Source: Caulobacteraceae bacterium UBA3198 (GTDB lineage Bacteria; Pseudomonadota; Alphaproteobacteria; Caulobacterales; Caulobacteraceae). From it: a DNA stretch of 64,000 bases. Positions 47,967 to 55,685 of this stretch are shown here, piece by piece; the first letter of the stretch is position 1, and every line of letters begins with the position of its first letter. The notes below the pieces were generated by a model that did no database searches, was not told the origin of the DNA, and saw only the letters and a list, made by a program, of their open reading frames with translations. The stretch is taken from NCBI GenBank assembly GCA_002363865.1, contig DEWY01000008.1:44666-108665 (forward strand). The letters are read 5' to 3'. The translations under genes were made by a program, and so were the position numbers.

Positions 47967-48282
47967 TGCTCGATCTCCTTTGTTGGCGAGCAGATTGATC
48001 GGGGATCAGGCCTTGGTGGTCTGCTCGCCCCGAATTGCAGGGTCACAATGCCGCGGCTGGCTTAATGGCGAGTAAATCAGCGAGTATTCGATGGATTTTT
48101 CTTTTGGTTTACTTGCGTTTACTATTAGCATTCATTAACCACGACGTCCGATTTCGTCAGAATCCGCCACCTTCCCTTTATGATTCACGCACGCGCGCGA
48201 GTCGGCTGGATTCAGAGTTTCTTGACCATTCCGGCCGACCTTCTAGGCCTGATCCTCGTTCCTCGTTTTTTCGGACACCGCC
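47967..48282. promoter_or_regulatory. Divergent pilA / pilus N-domain promoter region with GANTC cluster
   Basis: This 316-base gap has no gene and is unusually AT-rich in its middle (48061-48180). It contains a CtrA-like box at 48062-48076. Three GANTC sites fall within 32 bases: GATTC 48182-48186, GAGTC 48199-48203 and GATTC 48209-48213. GANTC is the CcrM methylation site in alphaproteobacteria and works with GcrA. Binding is inferred, not shown. Confidence 0.5.
48062..48076. promoter_or_regulatory. CtrA-like box upstream of pilA
   Basis: TTAA-TGGCGAG-TAAA matches seven of eight bases of the CtrA consensus, about 95 bases before the pilA start. CtrA is the known activator of pilA in Caulobacter, which makes the assignment plausible. 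Confidence 0.5.
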
Positions 48283-48666
48283 ATGCGCCGCCTCGCCGTC
48301 TGCGCCCTCATCGGCCTTCTGGTCGCCACGCCGGCGGCGGCTTCGTCCCTGTCGGTTCGGCTGGATCAGGGGGCCAAGGTCCGGCTGCCCGGCGCGGCGC
48401 GCAACGTGGTGGTCGCCAATCCGAAGATCGCCGACGTGAACCTGCTGGGTCCCCAGGACCTGGTGGTGATCGGCAAGGGATACGGGGTGACCAATGTGGT
48501 GGTCACCGACGCCGCCGGACGCGTCCTGTTCGACCGCGACATCGTGGTCAGCGCCCCGGACTACGGCCAGGTCTCCTATTTCCGCGGCGGCGAGGCGCGT
48601 ACCTTCGCCTGCGCCCCCCGTTGCGAACGCATCGGGGAGGACGACGCCCAGACCCCCGTTCCCTGA
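48283..48666 (+). CDS. Stand-alone pilus-formation N-domain protein (CpaC N-terminal paralogue)
   Basis: Protein of 127 aa with a signal peptide (CALIGLLVATPAAAS). The single domain (ARNVVVANPKIADVNLL, VVIGKGYGVTNVVVTD, GRVLFDRDIVV) closely parallels the first domain of the CpaC secretin in this locus (ARDVLVTNPEVADAVL, GRRILSLDIRV) but no secretin domain follows. The end carries two cysteines (ACAPRC). It probably acts in the periplasm with the pilus secretin. It is divergent from pilA and upstream of the TadE pair. Confidence 0.82.
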   Translation: MRRLAVCALIGLLVATPAAASSLSVRLDQGAKVRLPGAARNVVVANPKIADVNLLGPQDLVVIGKGYGVTNVVVTDAAGRVLFDRDIVVSAPDYGQVSYFRGGEARTFACAPRCERIGEDDAQTPVP

Positions 48667-48670
48667 TCGC

Positions 48671-48685
48671 TTAAGCATCGCTTAG
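48671..48685. promoter_or_regulatory. CtrA-like box before the TadE-like pair
   Basis: TTAA-GCATCGC-TTAG matches seven of eight bases of the CtrA consensus, 44 bases before the first TadE-like start and just after the preceding stop codon. Confidence 0.35.
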
Positions 48686-48729
48686 GCTCAAAACGCTAGG
48701 GTCCGCCGGTAACCGGATGGACCCGCAGA

Positions 48730-49302
48730 ATGCCGCGCGCCGCCAGACCCTTGATCCAGACCCTGCGCAGCTTTCTCCGCGCGCGACAGGGTGCGACCGC
48801 GGTGGAGTTCGCCTTCATCGCCGGCCCCCTGCTGATGCTGATCTTCGGCGTGCTGGAGCTGGCCATGGTGTTCATGGTCGCCACCACCCTGGAGGGCGCC
48901 ACGGCCGCGGCCGCCCGTCCCCTGCGCACCGGCGAAATGCAGACCAGCGGAACCGCCAACAAGACTGAGTTCACCAAGGCCGTCTGCGCCCGGATGAGCT
49001 GGCTTGGCGCCACCTGCGCCGACAACCTGCAGGTGGACGTCCGCACCTATGACGACTTCACCAGCCTGCGGGACGACCCGGCCATGACCGGGGGAAATTT
49101 CAACCCGGCCCAGACCTGCTGGTCCCCGGGCGGCCCCACCGACATTGTCCTGGTCCGCACCTATTACAGCTGGAGCATTTTCACGCCGCTGCTCTCCAAG
49201 GCCCTGGTGAATGCGCCGGGCGACAAGCGCCTGGTCTCGGCGGTGGAGGCCTTCCGCAACGAGCCCTATAGCGACGCCCCGCCAACTAAGGCCAATTGTT
49301 GA
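48730..49302 (+). CDS. TadE-like pseudopilin 1
   Basis: Protein of 190 aa. A basic leader with RQGATAVEFAFIAGPLLMLI (about 17-36) is the TadE signature: a short prepilin-like site followed by Glu and a TM helix. The rest is a periplasmic domain with several cysteines. TadE and TadF proteins are pseudopilins, processed in some species by the prepilin peptidase and needed for Flp pilus assembly. The stop overlaps the next start as TGATG, so the two are coupled. Confidence 0.9.
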   Translation: MPRAARPLIQTLRSFLRARQGATAVEFAFIAGPLLMLIFGVLELAMVFMVATTLEGATAAAARPLRTGEMQTSGTANKTEFTKAVCARMSWLGATCADNLQVDVRTYDDFTSLRDDPAMTGGNFNPAQTCWSPGGPTDIVLVRTYYSWSIFTPLLSKALVNAPGDKRLVSAVEAFRNEPYSDAPPTKANC

Positions 49303-49832
49303 TGGGACCGCTGCGCTTCTTCCGGGACCGGCGCGGGGTGGCGGCGGTGGAGTTCGCCCTTATCGCCCCGGTCCTGATCCTGCTCTATATGGGGCTGGCC
49401 GAGGTCACCATGGCCCTGATGGCCGAGCGGCGGGCCGGGCACGCCACCGCCGTGGTCGCCGACCTGATCGCCCAGGACACCCTGACCACCAAGGCGGAGC
49501 TGAGCGACACCTTCGCCATCGCCGAGGAAATCCTCGCCCCCTTCGCAGGGTCGGGCATGAGCGCCCGGGTGACCGCCATCCGCGCCGACGCCAATGGATC
49601 GCCCAAGGTGGTCTGGAGCTACGGCAAGGGGCTGAGCGCCTACGGAAAGGGCGCCACCGTGACCGGCCTGCCCGCCAACCTCATGGAGCCGTTCGACACC
49701 CTGATCATGAGCGAGATGAACTACAGCTTCAACTCGACCCTGAACTATGCGCTGCCTAGCGCCATGGTCTTCAAGGAGAAATACTATCTCCGGCCTCGCA
49801 AGATCGACATGGTCAACTGCACCGACTGCTGA
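49302..49832 (+). CDS. TadE-like pseudopilin 2
   Basis: Protein of 176 aa starting at the ATG inside TGATG shared with the preceding stop; two TTG codons just before are less likely. The segment RRGVAAVEFALIAPVLILLY (about 9-28) is again the TadE-type leader and TM helix, with NCTDC at the C terminus. It likely partners with pseudopilin 1. No larger TadG-like protein with a von Willebrand domain is seen here. Confidence 0.88.
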   Translation: MGPLRFFRDRRGVAAVEFALIAPVLILLYMGLAEVTMALMAERRAGHATAVVADLIAQDTLTTKAELSDTFAIAEEILAPFAGSGMSARVTAIRADANGSPKVVWSYGKGLSAYGKGATVTGLPANLMEPFDTLIMSEMNYSFNSTLNYALPSAMVFKEKYYLRPRKIDMVNCTDC

Positions 49833-49848
49833 TCGGTGCTCCTAGGGC

Positions 49849-50619
49849 TCAGTCGAGGGCCGACGACAGCTTCGCCCATAGGGTCCATTCTGCGAGGGGC
49901 CGCCCGTCCAGGAACTGGGCCGCCCGGGCGCCGGCGAGGCTGTTGGTGACGAAGACCGCCTCGGCCTCGTCCAGGGCCGACGGGCCCATCATGACCTCCG
50001 ACACTGGGACGCCCGCCTGCCGCGCCCAGGCCAGCACCTTGGCGCGGGTCACCCCGGCCAGGATCCCGCAGTCCAGGGCCGGGGTCATCAGCCGGCCGTC
50101 CGCGACCCAGAACAGATTGCCCGCCGCGGCGCAGGCCACCTGCTCAACGCTGTTCAGCATCACCGCCTCATCCGCGCCGGCCTGCCGCGCCTCGCGCCGG
50201 GCCAGCACATTGTCCAGATAGGACAGGGTCTTGTGCCGCGAGGCGATGGAGCCCGCATTGCGCCGGGTCCTCGCCGTCACCAGCCGCAGGGGTCCCGCAG
50301 CCGCCGGCGCCTGGCTGGCCGTCGCAAACAGGACCGGGTCGCAGGGCTCCGGCCGATCAAGGCCCCGCCCCCCCGAACCTGCCGTCCAGGTGATCCGCAA
50401 GGCCGCCCGGCCCTGTGTCAGTCCCGCAGCGGCCAGCGCCGACTGGCCTGCGGCCCAGGCCTCGGCCTCGGCGGGGGCTGGAAGGCCGAGCGCGACGCAC
50501 CCTGCGTTCAGACGCGCCAGGTGCGCGTCCCAGTCGGACGGGTCGCCATCCACCGCCAGCAGAGTCTCAAACAGCCCGTCCCCCAGCAACAGGCCGCGAT
50601 CATTGAAGGGCAGGGTCAT
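49849..50619 (-). CDS. pabC: Class IV aminotransferase, probable 4-amino-4-deoxychorismate lyase
   Basis: Protein of 256 aa. It is a fold-type IV PLP enzyme with the cofactor lysine in SRHKTLSYLDNVLARREA and phosphate-binding ILAGVTRAKVL near the C terminus. D-amino acid and branched-chain aminotransferases share the fold, but the 4-base overlap with pabB on its 5' side supports ADC lyase, which releases p-aminobenzoate for folate synthesis. Confidence 0.85.
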   Translation of the reverse strand: MTLPFNDRGLLLGDGLFETLLAVDGDPSDWDAHLARLNAGCVALGLPAPAEAEAWAAGQSALAAAGLTQGRAALRITWTAGSGGRGLDRPEPCDPVLFATASQAPAAAGPLRLVTARTRRNAGSIASRHKTLSYLDNVLARREARQAGADEAVMLNSVEQVACAAAGNLFWVADGRLMTPALDCGILAGVTRAKVLAWARQAGVPVSEVMMGPSALDEAEAVFVTNSLAGARAAQFLDGRPLAEWTLWAKLSSALD

Positions 50620-51980
50620 CGCGCCGCGCCCGAGGGCTCGGTCAGGGCCCGCAGCAGGGCGGAGATCTTGGCTTCGGTCTCCAGCCGCTCGGCGGCCGGC
50701 GTACTGTCGGCCACCAGACCCGCCCCGGCCCCGGCCTCCAGCCGCCAGCCCTCCGGCGTCTCCACGCAGGCTGCGGTGCGGATCAGCACGCTAGAATCAA
50801 AAGCCCCGTCCGCGCCGGCCCAGAAGATCGAGCCGCAATAGGGACCCCGGGGCGGCTCAAGACCCGCGATCACCTTCATGGCCTGGATCTTCGGCGCCCC
50901 GGTGATCGAGCCTGGCGGAAAGGCCGCCGCCAGCAGGTCGGCGGCCCCCAGCCCCGCCTGCATCACGCCGGTGATGGTGGAGACCAGGTGGTGGACATTG
51001 GCGAAGCTCTCGATGGCGAACAGTTCGGGCGCCCGCACGCTGCCGGGCTGGCAGACCCGCGCCAGGTCATTTCGCATCAGGTCGACGATCATCAGGTTCT
51101 CGGCCCGATCCTTGGGACTGGCCAGCAGCTCGGCGGCCAGGGCCTGGTCCTGGGCGCCGTCGCAGCCCCGGGGCCGCGTGCCCTTGATCGGCCGGGTCTC
51201 GGCCATCAGGCCGTCGGGCGTGCGGCGCAGGGCCACGAACCGCTCAGGGGAATTGGACACCACCGCCAGGCCCGGCAGCCGCAGATAGGCGGCGAAGGGC
51301 GCCGCAGAGTCCCGCGCCAGCCGGGCGAACAGGTCATAGGGCGAAGCGCCCGGCGCCAGGGACCCGGTCCAGCGCCGGGCCACATTGGCCTGGAAGATTT
51401 CGCCCGCGGCGATCCGCGCCACCACCTCGGCCACGGCCGCCTCATAGGCCGCCCCCGAGGAGGCTGTCATCGGGCCGGCCAGGACCTGGGGCCCTGCGCG
51501 CGCTTTCGCCCCATCCGGTCCGAGGGCGTCCAGGAGACCTTGCGCCCGGGCGCGCGCCTCGGTGGGGTCCTCGCCCCGGCCGAGGGCCAACAGCCGGCGG
51601 TCCTGGTGGTCAAAGGCCAGGATGGCGGGATAGAGGGCGCAGGCCAGGAGCGGCCAGTCCGGGTGGGGCTCCAGATCGAGCGCCTGACCCCGCCCGCCCA
51701 GCTCATAGGTGGCCAGGCCCGCCACGCCCCCCTGGAAGGGCGGGCCGCCCGCCAGCATCTCGCCGTCCGGGATCAGGCCGGCCAGGGCGGCGAAGGGGTC
51801 GGCCTCATCGGCCGGGGGGATGATCAGAGTCCGCAAGGGCCGCGCCGCCAGATAGCTCCAGCGCCCCCGCGCGCCGCCGCCCCCCGACAGCAGGCAAAGG
51901 CTCCAGGCCTCCTGCGCCAGGGCGCCTAGGGCCGTAGCCGGCTCCCGCCAGGGGGCCTCAATCTGGACGACACGACGCAT
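50616..51980 (-). CDS. pabB: Aminodeoxychorismate synthase component I
   Basis: Protein of 454 aa of the chorismate-utilising family. The motif ETRPIKGTRPRG contains PIKGT, whose lysine marks PabB, whereas anthranilate synthase TrpE has PIAGT. SPERF, LMIVDLMRNDLAR and PPGSITGAPKIQAM are also present. With an amidotransferase PabA, not in this window, it makes 4-amino-4-deoxychorismate. It overlaps pabC by 4 bases. Confidence 0.94.
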   Translation of the reverse strand: MRRVVQIEAPWREPATALGALAQEAWSLCLLSGGGGARGRWSYLAARPLRTLIIPPADEADPFAALAGLIPDGEMLAGGPPFQGGVAGLATYELGGRGQALDLEPHPDWPLLACALYPAILAFDHQDRRLLALGRGEDPTEARARAQGLLDALGPDGAKARAGPQVLAGPMTASSGAAYEAAVAEVVARIAAGEIFQANVARRWTGSLAPGASPYDLFARLARDSAAPFAAYLRLPGLAVVSNSPERFVALRRTPDGLMAETRPIKGTRPRGCDGAQDQALAAELLASPKDRAENLMIVDLMRNDLARVCQPGSVRAPELFAIESFANVHHLVSTITGVMQAGLGAADLLAAAFPPGSITGAPKIQAMKVIAGLEPPRGPYCGSIFWAGADGAFDSSVLIRTAACVETPEGWRLEAGAGAGLVADSTPAAERLETEAKISALLRALTEPSGAAR

Positions 51981-52019
51981 GTTTGCGCCATAGCCCCCTA
52001 TGGCGCCGCTGGAAAGCGA

Positions 52020-53189
52020 TCAGGCGAGCGTGGCGTCCGCCGCCGCCAGCGCCGCGGCCCGGTCGCCCTGATAACCCTGGGCCGCCAGGGCTTCGCCCAG
52101 AGCCGTCAGACACAGACGCACATGCCAGGGGGTGGCCGAGGCGCCCATCAGGCCGATCCGCCAGACCTGGCCCTTGAGCGGACCCAGGCCCGCCCCCAGC
52201 TCCAGGTTCCAGTGGGTCAGGACGTGGTCACGGACCGCGGCCTCATCGACGCCGGCCGGGACCTTCACCGTATTGAGCTGCGGCAGGCGATGCTCAGGCG
52301 CCACCAGCATCTCCAGGCCCAGGGCTTCCAGGCCCGCCACCAGGGACTCGTGCATGCGCGCATGGCGGACAAAGGCCGCCTGCTGGCCCTCTTCGAACAG
52401 GGCCACCAGGGACTCGTGCAGGCCATAGAGGGCGTTGATCGGGGCGGTGTGGTGATAGGTCCGGCCGCCCTCCCCGCCCCAGTAGCTCATCAGCAGGCCA
52501 ATATCGAACAGCCAGTTGCGGGGCTTTTCCTTGCGCGCGGCGATGGAGGCCACGGCGCGCTTGGAGAAGGCCACCGGCGACAGGCCAGGCGGCGCCGACA
52601 GGCACTTCTGGGTCCCGGAATAGAGGACATCGGCGTCCCAGGCCGCGGCGTCCACCGCGATCCCGCCCAGCGATGTGACGCAGTCGACGATGGACAGCGC
52701 CCCATGCTTGCGCGCCAGGGCGCAGAGGCTGGCCGCATCGCTGCGCACCCCGGTGGAGGTCTCCGCATGGACGAAGGCCAGCACCTTGGCCTGGCGGCCG
52801 GAAAGCGCGGCTTCGACCTTGTCCAGGCTGACCGGGGTCCCCCAGGCGTCCTCCACGGCGATCACCTCGGCGCCGGCCCGGCCGGCCATGTCGACCATGC
52901 GGGTTCCGAACACGCCATTGACGCAGATCACCGCCAGGTCGCCCGGCTCCAGCAGGTTCATCAGGGCCGATTCCATGCCCGCCGTGCCTGGGGCCGACAG
53001 GGGCACGCAGATGTGATCGGGGGCGTTGAACAGCCGCGAGAGCGCCGCCTTGATCTCCTCCATCAGGCCCTGGAAGGCGGGATCCAGGTGGCCGATGGTC
53101 GGCCGCGACAGGGCCGCCAGAACCCGCGGGCTGACGTCAGAGGGGCCCGGCCCCATCAGGACCCGGCGTGGGGGTTGAAAGCTCTGCAT
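52020..53189 (-). CDS. Class V aminotransferase, alanine/serine-glyoxylate type
   Basis: Protein of 389 aa. The N terminus RRVLMGPGPSDVSPRVLAAL and the loop SAPGTAGMESALMNLL are typical of AGXT/SgaA-type enzymes. The PLP lysine lies in YSGTQKCLSAPPGLSPV (about residue 194). It transfers an amino group from alanine or serine to glyoxylate, in photorespiration-like or purine/glycine metabolism. It appears monocistronic. Confidence 0.9.
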   Translation of the reverse strand: MQSFQPPRRVLMGPGPSDVSPRVLAALSRPTIGHLDPAFQGLMEEIKAALSRLFNAPDHICVPLSAPGTAGMESALMNLLEPGDLAVICVNGVFGTRMVDMAGRAGAEVIAVEDAWGTPVSLDKVEAALSGRQAKVLAFVHAETSTGVRSDAASLCALARKHGALSIVDCVTSLGGIAVDAAAWDADVLYSGTQKCLSAPPGLSPVAFSKRAVASIAARKEKPRNWLFDIGLLMSYWGGEGGRTYHHTAPINALYGLHESLVALFEEGQQAAFVRHARMHESLVAGLEALGLEMLVAPEHRLPQLNTVKVPAGVDEAAVRDHVLTHWNLELGAGLGPLKGQVWRIGLMGASATPWHVRLCLTALGEALAAQGYQGDRAAALAAADATLA

Positions 53190-53357
53190 GGCGCCCTCCG
53201 ACTGTCGGCCCGACCTGTGGGCCAGATTTCACGGGGAGGTGATTAGGCCGAGACGGCGCCCGAGCGCAAATCTTGTCGCTGAACCTTGTCGGAGGTTCAG
53301 TCCCTGGAAGGCGTCCGGCGCAGACGTGGAGGTCATCGCCGGACGCCGGACCTCACC

Positions 53358-54074
53358 TTACCCCCCGCAGCCCCCATCAGGCCTGTCCGCCGCCGGATCC
53401 GGCAGGGTGCGCCGCCATTGCGCCAGCAGCTGGGCCCGGGCGCCGGGATAGCGTTCGTGCAGGAATTCGGCGGCCACCACCCGATCGGTCCGGAAGTGCC
53501 GGAAGGCCTGCCGCAGCTCGCACCAGGCGCAGATCACCCGGGTGGTGTCGAAATAGCCCACAGTCACCGGCCAGATCACCCGGCGGGTCACCGCGCCGGA
53601 CTCGTCGCTATAGTCGAGAACCACCTTGCGCTGGTCCCGCAGGCAGGCGCGAAGCTGCGCCATGTCGAGGGCGTCGCGGGCCGCGTCCGGCCGCGCTCCG
53701 GCGGTCAGCGGCGAAGAGCTGATGAAGGGGCGCAGGTTTTCCGGGATGACCTGGGCGATCTTGGCCACCACATCCTGGGCCGCCCGGGCCAGGTCCGGAT
53801 CGCCTCGCCCACCCACCCACTGGGCGCCCAGCAGCACCGCCTCCAGCTCCTGGGCCGTCAGCATGAGCGGCGGCATGTCGAAGCCGTCGTCCAGCACATA
53901 GCCGACCCCGGCCTCGCCGCGGATCGGCACCCGCTGGGCGATCAGGTCGGCCATGTCGCGATAGACCGTCCGCAGGGAAGTCTCGAGCTCCTTGGCCAGG
54001 GCCGCCCCGGTCACCGGCCGGCGGCTGCGCCGCAGGATCTGGATGATCTGAAACAGACGGTCGGCCCGACGCAT
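53358..54074 (-). CDS. HTH and WYL domain transcriptional regulator (YafY family)
   Basis: Protein of 238 aa. The N-terminal HTH_11 domain (about 1-58) reads RRADRLFQIIQILRRSRRPV and ETSLRTVYRDMADLIAQRVP. A WYL-type sensor domain covers about 135-225, although the exact W-Y-L triplet is degraded (YFDTTRVICAWCELR). Such regulators sense ligands or single-stranded nucleic acid. It follows a tyrosine phosphatase gene on the same strand by 3 bases. Confidence 0.9.
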   Translation of the reverse strand: MRRADRLFQIIQILRRSRRPVTGAALAKELETSLRTVYRDMADLIAQRVPIRGEAGVGYVLDDGFDMPPLMLTAQELEAVLLGAQWVGGRGDPDLARAAQDVVAKIAQVIPENLRPFISSSPLTAGARPDAARDALDMAQLRACLRDQRKVVLDYSDESGAVTRRVIWPVTVGYFDTTRVICAWCELRQAFRHFRTDRVVAAEFLHERYPGARAQLLAQWRRTLPDPAADRPDGGCGG

Positions 54075-54077
54075 CGA

Positions 54078-54851
54078 CTAGGCCAGGATCCGCCCGGCGA
54101 TGGCCTCGCGCATGGCGCGGTCGACGCCGAGCGCCTGCTCCAGATAGCCGTCGAGGGAGCCGCACTGTTCGCGCATCACGGCGAAGGCCGCCTGCAGATA
54201 TTCCGGATGGACGCTGAGTGCGGTGCGCACCGCCTCTTCGGTGGGCGCGCGGCCGGCGTGTTCGGTGACGAATTCCATCATGAACGGAATGCGGCGGACG
54301 ATGCGGGTCTCGTCATTGGTCAGCAGATAGTCGGCGACCAGGTCGTCGTCATGGACGCCGGCCATGTGGTGGGTGAGCGCGCACAGCATGCCGGTGCGGT
54401 CCTTACCCGCCACGCAATGCACCAGAACTGGCCCTTCAGAGGCCGAAAGGGCGCGGAAATAGCGCGAAAACAGGTCTAAATGGCGGGCTTCAAACGGGGC
54501 TTCCCGGTAGAATCTGACCCCGTCGGCCCGGAAGAAGTCGGCGCTGATGTCGGAGTCCTTGAGCGCCGCCAGCCACGGGTCGCCCGCCTCCCCCAGGTCG
54601 TTTTCGATCACATGGGCCATGAAGCCCTCGGGCCGCAGGGAGGGCTCCCGCGCCCGCTCGGCTGGCCGGCGCAGGTCCACCACCACCGAAATTCCCAACG
54701 CCCGCAGCCGTTGGAGATCCGATGGCGTGGCGCGGCCGTGATTGGCCGAGCGATAGAGCAGGCCAGAACGCAGGCCGCGGCCGCAGGCGGTGTCATAGCC
54801 CCCGAAGTCGCGGAAGTTCTCGATGCCTTCGAAGTCCATGTGTCGTTGCAT
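54078..54851 (-). CDS. Tyrosine-protein phosphatase (dual-specificity-like)
   Basis: Protein of 257 aa. The N terminus contains NFRDFGGYDT, typical of the Y_phosphatase3 family, and the P-loop HCVAGKDRTG holds Cys146 and Arg152 of the CX5R motif. This family includes bacterial protein or phosphoinositide/lipid phosphatases related to Mycobacterium PtpB, and the substrate is unknown. It is co-oriented with the WYL regulator 3 bases downstream. The upstream gap is shared with a divergent hydrolase gene. Confidence 0.9.
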   Translation of the reverse strand: MQRHMDFEGIENFRDFGGYDTACGRGLRSGLLYRSANHGRATPSDLQRLRALGISVVVDLRRPAERAREPSLRPEGFMAHVIENDLGEAGDPWLAALKDSDISADFFRADGVRFYREAPFEARHLDLFSRYFRALSASEGPVLVHCVAGKDRTGMLCALTHHMAGVHDDDLVADYLLTNDETRIVRRIPFMMEFVTEHAGRAPTEEAVRTALSVHPEYLQAAFAVMREQCGSLDGYLEQALGVDRAMREAIAGRILA

Positions 54852-54927
54852 CGGCAGGCTCTAAACCCGGCGGCCGGTGAAATCCAGGCCCTGGACGAAG
54901 GCGCAACGGCGCCACAGGTTGGCGCCC

Positions 54928-55683
54928 ATGACAGAGCCACAGACCACCCGATTCCAGAGCTTCGACGGCGTCGAGATCGCCGTCCATACCGCAGGGGCCG
55001 GCCGCCCCGTCGTGCTGCTGCACGGCTTCTTTTCCAGCGGCCAGCAGAACTGGTTCCTGCCGGGCCATGCTGATCGGCTGGTCGGTGCAGGCTTCCAGGT
55101 GATCGCCCCGGACCTGCGCGGCCATGGGCAGTCGGGCGCGCCGGTCGCCCCCGAGGCCTGGCCGCAGGACGTGCTGGCCAAGGATCAGGCCGCCCTGATC
55201 GCCCATCTGGGGCTCAAGGACTTCGATCTGGTCGGCTATTCGCTGGGCGCGCGGACCTCAGTGCGCGCGGTGATCGGCGGCCTTCGCCCGCGCCGGATGG
55301 CGCTGGGCGGCATGGGCGCCTCAGGGGTCATGGCGGCCGGGGCCCGGGCGGCCATGTTCGAGGACTCCATCCGCAACGGGGCGAACGCCAAGGACCCCCG
55401 GGCCGGCAAGTTCATTCAGGCCCTGATGGCCGAGATGGGCCTCAATCCGCAGGCCATGCTGGGGGTTCTGGCCGCCTTCCAGGAGACCGCCGCCGAAGAG
55501 ATCCGCGCGATTCCCACCCCGACCCTGGTGGTCTGCGGCGACGCCGACCGGGACAATGGCTCGCCCCACGAGCTGACTGAACTGTTGCCGCACGGCGAAC
55601 TGGTCATCGTGCCGGGCGACCACCGGGCCGCGGCGTCCACGCCGGAGCTGGGCGAGGCCGTGGTGAGCTTCCTGACCCGCTAG
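54928..55683 (+). CDS. Alpha/beta-fold hydrolase
   Basis: Protein of 251 aa. The oxyanion segment is LLHGFFSSGQQNW (about 31-43), the nucleophile elbow GYSLGA has Ser105, a late acid lies in CGDADRDNG, and a catalytic His in PGDHRAA near residue 231. The family covers esterases, haloperoxidases and lactonases, so no substrate is claimed. The ATG at 54928 was chosen over an upstream in-frame ATG because it gives the usual N terminus. Confidence 0.9.
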   Translation: MTEPQTTRFQSFDGVEIAVHTAGAGRPVVLLHGFFSSGQQNWFLPGHADRLVGAGFQVIAPDLRGHGQSGAPVAPEAWPQDVLAKDQAALIAHLGLKDFDLVGYSLGARTSVRAVIGGLRPRRMALGGMGASGVMAAGARAAMFEDSIRNGANAKDPRAGKFIQALMAEMGLNPQAMLGVLAAFQETAAEEIRAIPTPTLVVCGDADRDNGSPHELTELLPHGELVIVPGDHRAAASTPELGEAVVSFLTR

Positions 55684-55685
55684 GT

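Noticed and set aside
47967..48110. Sigma-54 promoter before pilA (GGCATTGTGACCCTGCA)
   Set aside because: The GG to GC spacing is 12 instead of the required 10 bases.
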